Shown in pieces: positions 1 through 5,390 of a stretch of DNA of 6,952 bases. Every line of letters begins with the position of its first letter. Positions within the stretch are counted from its first letter, which is position 1. The notes beneath the pieces were generated by a model, which was not told the DNA's origin, searched no databases, and saw only the letters and a program-made list of their open reading frames with translations. Made by a program: the position numbers and the translations under genes. The stretch is from Bacteroidia bacterium (GTDB lineage: Bacteria > Bacteroidota > Bacteroidia > NS11-12g > UBA955), in the NCBI GenBank assembly GCA_014376345.1, contig JACMRS010000139.1:1-6952 (forward strand), written 5' to 3'.

Positions 1-85
1 GGGTAACCCTAGCGGTTACCCCACTATAAATATATGAAAACTCTCCTACAGATGTATCTGTAAAGGTAACCCTCGCGGTTACCCC
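1..85. repeat. Two direct copies of a 21-bp hairpin repeat
   Basis: Positions 2-22 and 65-85 are the same 21-bp sequence with one substitution, in the loop (position 11 A, position 74 C). Each copy is an inverted repeat: arms GGTAACC and GGTTACC around a 5-nt loop (CTAGC or CTCGC). In copy 1 the stem reaches 8 bp because position 1 is G. The repeat period is 63 bp. The 42-nt spacer contains a further dyad, TACAGAT-GT-ATCTGTA (47-62). A related palindrome, GGTTAACC, lies at 98-105. The conserved stem with a loop-only change suggests that structure or dyad symmetry is maintained. The array may continue left of the window. It could be a REP-like dispersed element, a regulator-binding pair or part of a structured RNA; the sequence alone does not decide. 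Confidence 0.75.
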
Positions 86-214
86 ATAATAATAGAGGGT
101 TAACCTAACTTCTATACCTGTGCAGTCTCATCAGACACTCTTTCCGCATCCCTCATGAACGCCACTTAAAGTATATTTACACAACTATTTCAAAATCAGT
201 TACTTACAAGTTTT
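86..214. other. Gene-free stretch between the hairpin repeats and the operator array
   Basis: Apart from the GGTTAACC palindrome at 98-105, I see no gene, RNA or clear promoter here. The only plus-strand ATG frame noted (from 154) closes after four codons. Together with its flanks this makes 331 bases without a gene. No divergent gene is visible that the operators to the right could serve. Confidence 0.5.
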
Positions 215-331
215 TGTTAAAGTGATTTAACACAATACAATAGGTACCTATTGTTAATAATAACCTCGATAATAATTACAATTGTAACTTAACCGATGTT
301 ACATTTGTAATCTCAAATGTTACAATTGTAA
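215..331. promoter_or_regulatory. Five-dyad operator array upstream of the XRE-type regulator
   Basis: Five dyads lie in 117 bp. (1) TGTTAAA-GTGA-TTTAACA at 215-232. (2) A perfect 18-bp palindrome, ACAATAGGTACCTATTGT, at 237-254. (3) TTACAATTGTAA at 276-287, perfect. (4) TTACATTTGTAA at 299-310, one change from perfect. (5) TTACAATTGTAA at 320-331, perfect and touching the ATG at 332. Centres are 22, 36, 23 and 21 bp apart, so neighbours (apart from the 36-bp gap) are about two helical turns apart. Dyads 2, 3 and 5 share ACAAT/ATTGT half-sites. Dyad 4 overlaps the candidate -7 box. The layout resembles the multi-site operators of CI-type repressors, and the likeliest ligand is the adjacent XRE protein acting on its own promoter. 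The dyads are read directly; binding is inferred. Confidence 0.7.
300..307 (+). promoter_or_regulatory. Candidate -7 box for the XRE-type gene
   Basis: TACATTTG matches the Bacteroidota -7 consensus TAnnTTTG exactly. Transcription would start near 312, giving a leader of about 20 nt that contains the third TTACAATTGTAA site. The -33 element is poor: the nearest TTG (282-284) leaves only 15 bp. The box lies inside the middle TTACAWTTGTAA dyad, so a bound regulator would compete with RNA polymerase. Confidence 0.45.
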
Positions 332-679
332 ATGCCGGATATCAATAAAAGAGTAATGAAATTAATTGACATTTTGTCAGTTAGTCGCCAGGATTTCGCC
401 GCCAGGATTGAAATTGCGGTCACAGTGCTTTCGCATATTTCTTCAGGAAGAAACAAACCCGGACTGGAAATGGTGCAAAGAATCCTGAAAGAATATCCTA
501 AAGTTTCGGCAGATTGGCTCCTTTTAGGAACCGGGAAACCTTACAGGGAAGAAAAACAGCAAGTAGCAACGAAAGAGCTTGAAGAAAAGCTATACGCTTT
601 GGGACTGATCATTAAAGACCAGCAACAGAATACTGAAAGAAAATTGAAAGAATTAAGTGATTTACTTAAGAAAGCCTAA
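332..679 (+). CDS. XRE-family helix-turn-helix transcriptional regulator, CI-like, with C-terminal coiled coil
   Basis: This encodes a small cytoplasmic DNA-binding protein of 115 residues. Residues about 6-60 form the XRE/Cro-CI helix-turn-helix domain: the turn region is SRQDFAARIEIA (18-29), and the recognition helix with its SGRNKPGLE signature follows (about 31-46). The stretch VSADWLLLGTGKPY (58-71) is the usual end of this domain in Bacteroidota regulators of this kind. Residues about 75-115 are charged, with leucine spacing typical of a coiled coil, and probably dimerise. There is no RecA-type cleavage or peptidase domain, so an SOS-type switch is not indicated. The ATG at 332 is chosen because it abuts the last operator and sits about 20 nt after a TAnnTTTG box; no Shine-Dalgarno sequence is present. 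Autoregulation through the upstream array is inferred. The targets and any inducing signal are unknown. No phage or mobile genes are in view. Confidence 0.85.
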   Translation: MPDINKRVMKLIDILSVSRQDFAARIEIAVTVLSHISSGRNKPGLEMVQRILKEYPKVSADWLLLGTGKPYREEKQQVATKELEEKLYALGLIIKDQQQNTERKLKELSDLLKKA

Positions 680-706
680 ACTAATATAATGCTTTAGGCT
701 ACTTAA
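666..706. terminator. Dyad over the convergent 3' ends of the XRE and arsR-type genes
   Basis: AGCCTAAA (673-680) pairs with TTTAGGCT (693-700) around a 12-nt loop. The stem continues, after a small bulge, with TTAAG (666-670) and CTTAA (702-706). It covers the plus-strand stop codon (677-679) and the minus-strand stop (703-705). No good T-run follows on either strand, so it is a weak intrinsic terminator. It may serve as a bidirectional transcription end or protect the 3' ends. Confidence 0.45.
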
Positions 707-1041
707 AAAAGTGAAGCTTGCTTGATATTATAGATATGCGAGTAAAATAAATCTGAGAACATTTTCTGAGATTTTGCTAACTGATCCTTATCGACAGAAT
801 AAATAACGCTGGTTTTAACATTTTTGCCATTAACAAGTCCTGATTGCCTCAATTCACCCAAATGCTGAGAAACTGTAGATTGCGACAAAGGAAGTTTGTC
901 AACTATCTCCTGGCAGGTTTGCCCGTTCTTATCAAGTAACATCTGAATAATGCGTACCCGTGCAGGGTGGCCTAAAGCTTTGCATATCACACTTAAATCT
1001 ACCTCTCTTTGTTCAAACAAAGACTTTTTACTCATTGCCAT
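703..1041 (-). CDS. ArsR/SmtB-family winged-helix repressor
   Basis: This is a 112-residue cytoplasmic repressor-type protein. Residues 20-36 (CKALGHPARVRIIQMLL) form the helix with the family's HPAR signature. Residues 50-72 (the PLSQSTVSQHLGELRQSGLV region) are the helix-turn-helix, and 73-83 form the wing (GKNVKTSVIYSV). The length is normal for the family. The classical ELCVCDL metal-binding box is absent: the equivalent position reads QTCQEIVDKL with a single cysteine (C43), and the only other cysteine is C20. Metal or arsenic sensing is therefore not supported; a redox or protein signal, or no ligand, is possible. The start at 1041 is preferred, but a second ATG two codons in (1035) is possible, and neither has a Shine-Dalgarno sequence. 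It is transcribed divergently from the response regulator across a 184-bp gap and stands alone on its strand, so its target is unknown; autorepression is likely. Confidence 0.88.
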   Translation of the reverse strand: MAMSKKSLFEQREVDLSVICKALGHPARVRIIQMLLDKNGQTCQEIVDKLPLSQSTVSQHLGELRQSGLVNGKNVKTSVIYSVDKDQLAKSQKMFSDLFYSHIYNIKQASLF

Positions 1042-1049
1042 AAAATAAT

Positions 1050-1075
1050 ATCGGATTTATACGATTGCAAAAATA
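1050..1075 (-). promoter_or_regulatory. Candidate promoter and operator of the ArsR-type gene
   Basis: On the minus strand TATTTTTG (1075 to 1068) matches the -7 consensus TAnnTTTG. No TTG lies at the -33 distance, only A/T runs (about 1091-1118), which could act as UP-like DNA. The predicted start is near 1063, leaving a leader of about 22 nt. A short dyad, ATCG (1050-1053) with CGAT (1062-1065), spaced 8 bp, overlaps this start point, where an autorepressor would be expected to bind. The match to the -7 box is direct; the operator is inferred. Confidence 0.4.
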
Positions 1076-1225
1076 GGTTACGAAAAAGAACTAAAAAACT
1101 TTTTTTTTAGGTTTTTTTAAATAGATTTTGCGCAAAACATGTTAATTACTCTTTTAAATAGTTGTCTAATATTGAAAACACATTGAATGTAAATATTAAT
1201 AGACACAATTAAATATTAAAACCAC
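1076..1225. other. AT-rich divergent intergenic region before the response regulator
   Basis: This stretch contains long A/T tracts, including CTAAAAAA facing TTTTTTAG (1091-1110). It also has a 10-bp direct repeat, TAAATATTAA, at 1190-1199 and 1210-1219, whose second copy ends 6 nt before the ATG. TAATATTG (1167-1174) is a one-mismatch -7 box without a good -33. I saw no sigma-54 -24/-12 site. The promoter of the response-regulator gene must lie here but cannot be fixed with confidence. Confidence 0.35.
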
Positions 1226-2584
1226 ATGCCAAAAATACTTGTAATAGACGACGAAAAAGCAATCAGAGAAGCCTTAAAAAACATTCTTACTGCCGAGCAA
1301 TACCTTGTAGATGTTGCCGAAGACGGCAAAAAGGGACTTGAACTTATTCAAAATAATGGCTATGATGTGATATTGTGTGACATTAAAATGCCGGGTATGG
1401 ATGGAATGGAAGTTCTTGAAAAGGCGCGAGACCATTCATCTGACACACCCTTTATTATGATTTCTGGTCATGGTAATATTGAAATAGCTGTTGATGCTGT
1501 CCGCAAAGGTGCTTATGATTTCATTTCTAAACCACCTGATTTAAACCGTCTTCTGATAACTCTCAGAAATGCGGTCGATAAAAATAACCTGGTTGTTGAA
1601 ACTAAAGTTCTTAAAAGAAAAGTTACAAAAACCCGCGATATCATTGGCAGTTCACCTGCAATTGAGAAAATTAAAGACACGATTGACAAGGTTGCGCCAA
1701 CAGATGCAAGGGTTTTATTAACCGGTGAAAACGGTACCGGCAAAGAACTTGTTGCAAGGTGGATTCATGAAAAAAGTAACAGGGCAGGGGCACCGCTTGT
1801 TGAAGTAAACTGCGCTGCAATTCCTTCAGAATTAATAGAAAGTGAACTGTTTGGCCATGAAAAAGGGGCTTTCACAACTGCTATTAAACAAAGAATAGGA
1901 AAATTTGAACAAGCCAGCGGTGGTACGCTTTTCTTAGATGAAATTGGTGACATGAGTCTTTCTGCTCAGGCTAAAGTTCTCCGAGCCATTCAGGAAGGTA
2001 TCGTAACAAGAGTTGGGGGAGATAAATCTGTGAATGTTGATGTAAGGCTTGTAGCAGCTACAAATAAAAATCTGATGGATGAAATTGAAAAAGGTAATTT
2101 CAGACTCGATCTTTACCACAGACTAAGTGTGATTATTATTCACGTGCCAACACTTAATGAAAGAACTGATGACATTCCTGTAATTGCAGAAAAATTTCTT
2201 GTAGAAATTTGTGAAGATGCCGGAATCCCTAAAAAATCGTTTACTAAAGATGGTTATGATGAGCTTAAAAAAGTAAACTGGTCAGGTAATATCCGTGAAC
2301 TTCGCAATGTTATTGAAAGACTTGTTATTTTATGTGGTAACAAAATTAATGGTGAAGATGTTGTGGCATATTCAAATCCATCAACTCCGGCCGGTAAAGG
2401 TCAGCTTGCTATGATTGAAAAATATGAAAAATTCCAAGAATTTAAAGATTTTGCTGAAACTATTTTTCTTGATGCCAAACTCAGAAAAAACAGCTGGAAT
2501 GTTGCCAAAACAGCTTCTGAAATAGACATTCAAAGAAGTCATCTTTATAATAAAATTGATAAGTACGGACTTAAAAGGATTTAA
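1226..2584 (+). CDS. Sigma-54-type response regulator, NtrC/NtrX family
   Basis: This is a complete 452-residue three-domain response regulator. The receiver domain (about 3-118) has acidic residues D8/D9, the phospho-acceptor D52 (CDIKMPG), S80 and K102. The AAA+ domain (about 138-370) has Walker A GENGTGKE (167-174), Walker B GGTLFLDEIG (232-241), arginine-finger candidates R293 and R299, and sensor II WSGNIRELR (352-360). A Fis-type helix-turn-helix closes the protein (about 421-450, NVAKTASEIDIQRSHLYNKI). Phosphorylation should drive ring assembly and ATP-dependent opening of sigma-54 polymerase at enhancer-dependent promoters. The sigma-54-contacting GAFTGA loop reads GAFTTA (214-219); related Bacteroidota proteins, as I recall, also vary at this site. 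No histidine kinase is adjacent, so it is an orphan here. It overlaps no neighbour and sits 2 nt before tsaC, presumably cotranscribed. The targets cannot be read from this window. Confidence 0.93.
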   Translation: MPKILVIDDEKAIREALKNILTAEQYLVDVAEDGKKGLELIQNNGYDVILCDIKMPGMDGMEVLEKARDHSSDTPFIMISGHGNIEIAVDAVRKGAYDFISKPPDLNRLLITLRNAVDKNNLVVETKVLKRKVTKTRDIIGSSPAIEKIKDTIDKVAPTDARVLLTGENGTGKELVARWIHEKSNRAGAPLVEVNCAAIPSELIESELFGHEKGAFTTAIKQRIGKFEQASGGTLFLDEIGDMSLSAQAKVLRAIQEGIVTRVGGDKSVNVDVRLVAATNKNLMDEIEKGNFRLDLYHRLSVIIIHVPTLNERTDDIPVIAEKFLVEICEDAGIPKKSFTKDGYDELKKVNWSGNIRELRNVIERLVILCGNKINGEDVVAYSNPSTPAGKGQLAMIEKYEKFQEFKDFAETIFLDAKLRKNSWNVAKTASEIDIQRSHLYNKIDKYGLKRI

Positions 2585-2586
2585 TC

Positions 2587-3543
2587 TTGGCGGAATCCGG
2601 AACCGATATTATTAAAGCTGCACATATTTTAAGCAGCGGCGACATTGTAGCAATTCCCACAGAAACTGTTTACGGACTGGCAGGTAATGCCCTGAATTCT
2701 GACGCGGTACTCAAGATTTTTAAAGCAAAAAACAGACCTCATTTTGATCCATTAATAGTACATTACTCATCTTTTGACAGTATTTCAGCGCAAATAAACG
2801 GTATTGGCAAACAAGCACAAAAGCTTGCAGAAGTTTTTTGGCCCGGCCCACTTACTATGCTGCTTCCAAAGCCGGATAATATTCCTTCGCTGGTTACTTC
2901 CGGCAGCGATCTGGTTGCAGTGCGGGTTCCAAATCATCCTCTGACACTTCAATTACTGGCAAATCTTGATTTTCCACTTGCAGCTCCAAGTGCCAATCCA
3001 TTTGGCTATGTCAGTCCAACTTCTGCAGTACATGTCAATTTACAACTCGGAGATAAAATTCCTTATATATTAGATGGCGGAGATTGTGCTGTTGGATTAG
3101 AAAGTACCATTATCAGTTTCGAAAATGGCAATCCTGTAATTCTAAGACTTGGTGGATTAAAAACAGAAGAAATAGAAGAGGTATTAGGTGAAAAAGTATC
3201 ATTTAATACACTTCAGCATTCAAATCCGAAAGCACCTGGTCAGCTTGATAAGCATTACGCAACGGGTGCAAAAATGATTTTAACTGATGATATTGAGTCT
3301 GAAATATTAAAATATCCTGGTAAAAATATTGAACTTTTACTTTTTGGAAATCAGATTAGCGACAAATACAGTAACATTAACCTTTCTAAAAATGGAAATA
3401 TTGATGAAGCAGCGAAAAACCTTTTTTCGAGTATGCGGATTCTAGATGCGCGCAATCCTGATATTATTATTGCAATGAAAGTACCGGAAACCGGATTGGG
3501 GAAAGCTATTAATGACAGGCTTTTCAGAGCTTCGGTGAGGTAA
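2587..3543 (+). CDS. tsaC: L-threonylcarbamoyladenylate synthase (Sua5/YrdC/YwlC type)
   Basis: The enzyme makes threonylcarbamoyl-AMP from threonine, bicarbonate and ATP, the first step of t6A formation at position 37 of ANN-decoding tRNAs; TsaB/TsaD/TsaE then transfer the group. At 318 residues it is the long Sua5 form. The YrdC domain (about 5-200) contains PTETVYGLAGNA (24-35), the KAKNRP nucleotide-binding stretch (46-51), WPGPLT (85-90), APSAN (133-137) and GLESTI (170-175). A linker with PGQLDKHYA (217-225) follows; in Sua5 this segment closes over the active site. The C-terminal Sua5 domain runs about 230-318 and ends in VPETGLGKAINDRLFRAS. The start is a TTG, 2 nt after the response regulator's stop; the next in-frame ATG is residue 91, inside the fold, so TTG is strongly preferred. 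Translational coupling is likely. The stop codon overlaps the T-run that ends the convergent SRP RNA gene. The symbol could equally be given as sua5 or ywlC. Confidence 0.94.
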   Translation: MAESGTDIIKAAHILSSGDIVAIPTETVYGLAGNALNSDAVLKIFKAKNRPHFDPLIVHYSSFDSISAQINGIGKQAQKLAEVFWPGPLTMLLPKPDNIPSLVTSGSDLVAVRVPNHPLTLQLLANLDFPLAAPSANPFGYVSPTSAVHVNLQLGDKIPYILDGGDCAVGLESTIISFENGNPVILRLGGLKTEEIEEVLGEKVSFNTLQHSNPKAPGQLDKHYATGAKMILTDDIESEILKYPGKNIELLLFGNQISDKYSNINLSKNGNIDEAAKNLFSSMRILDARNPDIIIAMKVPETGLGKAINDRLFRASVR

Positions 3544-3559
3544 AAAAAGCAAGTCCGTA
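3542..3559 (-). terminator. ffs: Intrinsic terminator of the SRP RNA, overlapping the tsaC stop codon
   Basis: On the minus strand the closing stem of the SRP RNA (3' arm 3559 to 3549) is followed at once by seven Ts (3548 to 3542). The RNA's own terminal helix plus this U-tract would end transcription. The last two Ts are the complement of the AA in tsaC's TAA stop (3541-3543), so the two genes share these bases. Confidence 0.7.
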
Positions 3560-3635
3560 TCGCATCGCTACGACCTGTTGCCCTTGCTGTGTTCCCACCC
3601 TGGGGGATTAACGGGGAGCAATCGTACGAACTTGC
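3549..3635 (-). ncRNA. ffs: Signal recognition particle RNA, small bacterial (4.5S-like) type
   Basis: This is the RNA scaffold that binds Ffh and directs nascent membrane and secreted proteins to FtsY. Read on the minus strand, the terminal arms GCAAGTTCGTA (3635 to 3625) and TACGGACTTGC (3559 to 3549) pair over 11 bp with one G-U. The apical hairpin carries the hallmark GGAA tetraloop (3595 to 3592) closed by GTG/CAC. It is flanked by the symmetric-loop signature CAGG on the 5' side and AGCAAGG on the 3' side, where Ffh's M domain binds. At about 87 nt there is no Alu domain, as in most Gram-negative small SRP RNAs. It is convergent to tsaC, 5 nt from its stop, and divergent from the carboxylase gene. 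The ends are estimated from the terminal pairing, promoter and T-run, and may be off by a few bases. Confidence 0.93.
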
Positions 3636-3639
3636 GGTG

Positions 3640-3669
3640 CAAATATAAAGCCACAGGTGAAATACACAA
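3640..3669 (-). promoter_or_regulatory. ffs: Promoter of the SRP RNA gene (Bacteroidota -33/-7 type)
   Basis: On the minus strand TATATTTG (3647 to 3640) is an exact TAnnTTTG -7 box. A TTG at 3669 to 3667 gives a 19-bp spacer; further TTGs precede it (3672 to 3670; TTTG 3676 to 3673). The RNA's paired 5' end at 3635 lies 5 nt past the box, as expected. Confidence 0.75.
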
Positions 3670-3699
3670 CAACAAATATCTTTTTCTTTTAAAAGCTTC

Positions 3700-3730
3700 T
3701 TGCCGCATCTCTTTATAATCTATACTTTTG
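3700..3730 (+). promoter_or_regulatory. Promoter of the acyl-CoA carboxylase gene (Bacteroidota -33/-7 type)
   Basis: TTG (3700-3702), a 20-bp spacer and TACTTTTG (3723-3730) match the Bacteroidota consensus. Using the SRP RNA promoter as a ruler, transcription starts near 3735, about 5 nt before the ATG at 3740. A 10-bp palindrome, CTTTTAAAAG (3686-3695), lies between this promoter and the divergent SRP promoter and could be a regulator site. Confidence 0.65.
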
Positions 3731-3739
3731 TAATGTATT

Positions 3740-5371
3740 ATGGCAGTTGATATTGAATTTAATAAGAACGAGGATCAGAATAAACAATTGATCTACGATC
3801 TTAAAGTCAGACATGCGAAAGTAAGTCTGGGTGGTGGCGAAAAAGCTGCTGCAAAACAAAAAGAAAAGGGCAAAATGCTTGCCCGCGAGCGTATTGAATA
3901 TTTAAGAGATAAAGATTCTGTTTTTACAGAAGTCGCAGCCTTTGCCGGTGATGGCATGTATGTAGAATACGGAGGCTGTCCGGGTGCAGGTGTGGTTTGC
4001 GGAATAGGTTACGTTAGTGGCAGGCAATGCATGATTGTTGCTAATGACGCTACTGTTAAAGCCGGCGCATGGTTTCCGATAAGTGGTAAGAAAAATTTAA
4101 GAGCTCAGGAAATTGCAATGGAAAACCGTCTGCCGATAATTTATCTGGTTGACAGTGCCGGTGTTTTTCTTCCTTTACAGGATGAAATTTTTCCGGATAA
4201 AGAACATTTCGGAAGAATTTTCCGCAACAATGCAGTAATGAGCAGCATGGGAATCACCCAAATTGCTGCTGTAATGGGAAGTTGTGTTGCAGGCGGTGCC
4301 TATCTGCCAATAATGAGTGATGAAGCACTGATTGTAGATAAAACAGGTTCTATTTTTCTTGCAGGAAGCTATCTGGTAAAAGCTGCAATTGGTGAGGAAA
4401 TTGACAATGAAACGCTTGGTGGAAGTATCTCCCAATCAGAAATTTCTGGAATTATTGATGACCGTTTTCCTGATGATAAAAGTTGCCTCGACCGTATCCG
4501 ATATATAGTTGATAAAATAGGGCATTTTGAAGAAGCCGGATTTGACAGAACAACGCCTGCAGAACCAACTAAAGATCAGAAAGAAATTTATGGTATTTTA
4601 CCCGGAGAACGTGCCAAGCCATACAAATCATTAGAAATAATTGAGAGACTGGTTGACAAAAGTGAGTTTGAAGAGTATAAAGAAGGTTATGGCAAAACAA
4701 TTATCTGCGGTTACGCAAGAATTGATGGTTGGGCCGTTGGAATAGTAGCAAATAACAGAGCAACAACTAAAAGTCAAAAAGGAGAGGTTCAGTTTGGCGG
4801 TGTAATTTATAATGACAGTGCCGACAAAGCAGCCCCGTTTATTATGAATTGCAACCAGAAAAAAATTCCTTTGGTGTTTTTACAGGATGTCAGCGGCTTT
4901 ATGGTTGGAAGCAGAAGTGAACACGCCGGTATCATAAAAGATGGCGCTAAAATGGTGAATGCAATGAGCAACAGTACAGTTCCTAAATTTACGATAATAC
5001 TTGGCAACAGCTACGGAGCAGGCAATTATGCCATGTGCGGAAAAGCTTTTGATCCAAGATTAATCTATGCTTGGCCAAGTGCAAGAATTGCAGTAATGGG
5101 CGGTGAACAAGCTGCAAAAGTTTTATTGCAAATTGAAAAAGCATCTCTGGAATCTAAGGGTGAAAAAATAACTCCTGAAGCAGAAAAAGCGCTATTTGAT
5201 AAAATCGTTTCAAGATACGAAACGCAACTTTCTCCTTATTATGCTGCATCAAGAATTTGGGTTGATGGTGTAATTGATCCGTTACAAACAAGATCAGTAA
5301 TTAGCGAGGGCATAAAAATGGCGAATAATGCGCCTGTAAAGCCTTTTAATGTGGGAGTTCTACAAGTTTAA
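3740..5371 (+). CDS. Acyl-CoA carboxylase carboxyltransferase (beta) subunit, methylcrotonyl-CoA carboxylase-like
   Basis: This is the carboxyltransferase subunit of a biotin-dependent acyl-CoA carboxylase. It moves CO2 from carboxybiotin to an acyl-CoA in the cytoplasm. It has 543 residues and two crotonase-like halves (about 40-290 and 300-520), the usual length. N-half landmarks are ARERIEYL (48-55), NDATVKAGA (102-110), EIAMENRLPIIYLVDSAG (124-141) and GSCVAGGAYLP (180-190). C-half landmarks are FLQDVSGFMVG (380-390), GNSYGAGNYAMCG (422-434) and ARIAVMGGEQAA (448-459). The G-N-S-Y-G-A-G-N-Y motif and overall pattern match methylcrotonyl-CoA carboxylase beta more than propionyl-CoA carboxylase, so leucine catabolism is the likeliest pathway; geranyl-CoA or another acyl-CoA is possible. 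No biotin carboxylase/carrier subunit is adjacent, so its partner must be encoded elsewhere. The ATG at 3740 fits the family N-terminus (DIEFNKNEDQN); with the promoter so close, the transcript is almost leaderless. Confidence 0.93.
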   Translation: MAVDIEFNKNEDQNKQLIYDLKVRHAKVSLGGGEKAAAKQKEKGKMLARERIEYLRDKDSVFTEVAAFAGDGMYVEYGGCPGAGVVCGIGYVSGRQCMIVANDATVKAGAWFPISGKKNLRAQEIAMENRLPIIYLVDSAGVFLPLQDEIFPDKEHFGRIFRNNAVMSSMGITQIAAVMGSCVAGGAYLPIMSDEALIVDKTGSIFLAGSYLVKAAIGEEIDNETLGGSISQSEISGIIDDRFPDDKSCLDRIRYIVDKIGHFEEAGFDRTTPAEPTKDQKEIYGILPGERAKPYKSLEIIERLVDKSEFEEYKEGYGKTIICGYARIDGWAVGIVANNRATTKSQKGEVQFGGVIYNDSADKAAPFIMNCNQKKIPLVFLQDVSGFMVGSRSEHAGIIKDGAKMVNAMSNSTVPKFTIILGNSYGAGNYAMCGKAFDPRLIYAWPSARIAVMGGEQAAKVLLQIEKASLESKGEKITPEAEKALFDKIVSRYETQLSPYYAASRIWVDGVIDPLQTRSVISEGIKMANNAPVKPFNVGVLQV

Positions 5372-5390
5372 TGTTAGAAATATTATAATA

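Noticed and set aside
1..85. CRISPR array
   Set aside because: Only two 21-bp palindromic copies with one 42-nt spacer, the spacer itself containing a dyad, and no cas gene. Repeat and spacer lengths do not fit.
911..923. Sigma-54-like TGGCAG...TTGCC sequence
   Set aside because: The GG to GC gap is 7 instead of the required 10 bases, and it lies inside the ArsR-type coding region.
332..1041. Phage or toxin-antitoxin module formed by the XRE and ArsR-type genes
   Set aside because: The genes are convergent, not an operon. Neither resembles a toxin, and no integrase, attachment site or phage gene is visible.
1513..2119. Minus-strand reading frames inside the response-regulator gene
   Set aside because: They lie antisense to a fully conserved three-domain protein and show no recognisable motifs.
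4175..5007. Minus-strand reading frames inside the carboxyltransferase gene
   Set aside because: They are antisense to strongly conserved crotonase-fold coding sequence, with no family features or start signals.
5349..5390. Upstream ATG as the start of the PhnP-like gene
   Set aside because: It adds 14 residues read out of frame from the end of the carboxylase gene, and the conserved fold starts just after the ATG at 5391.
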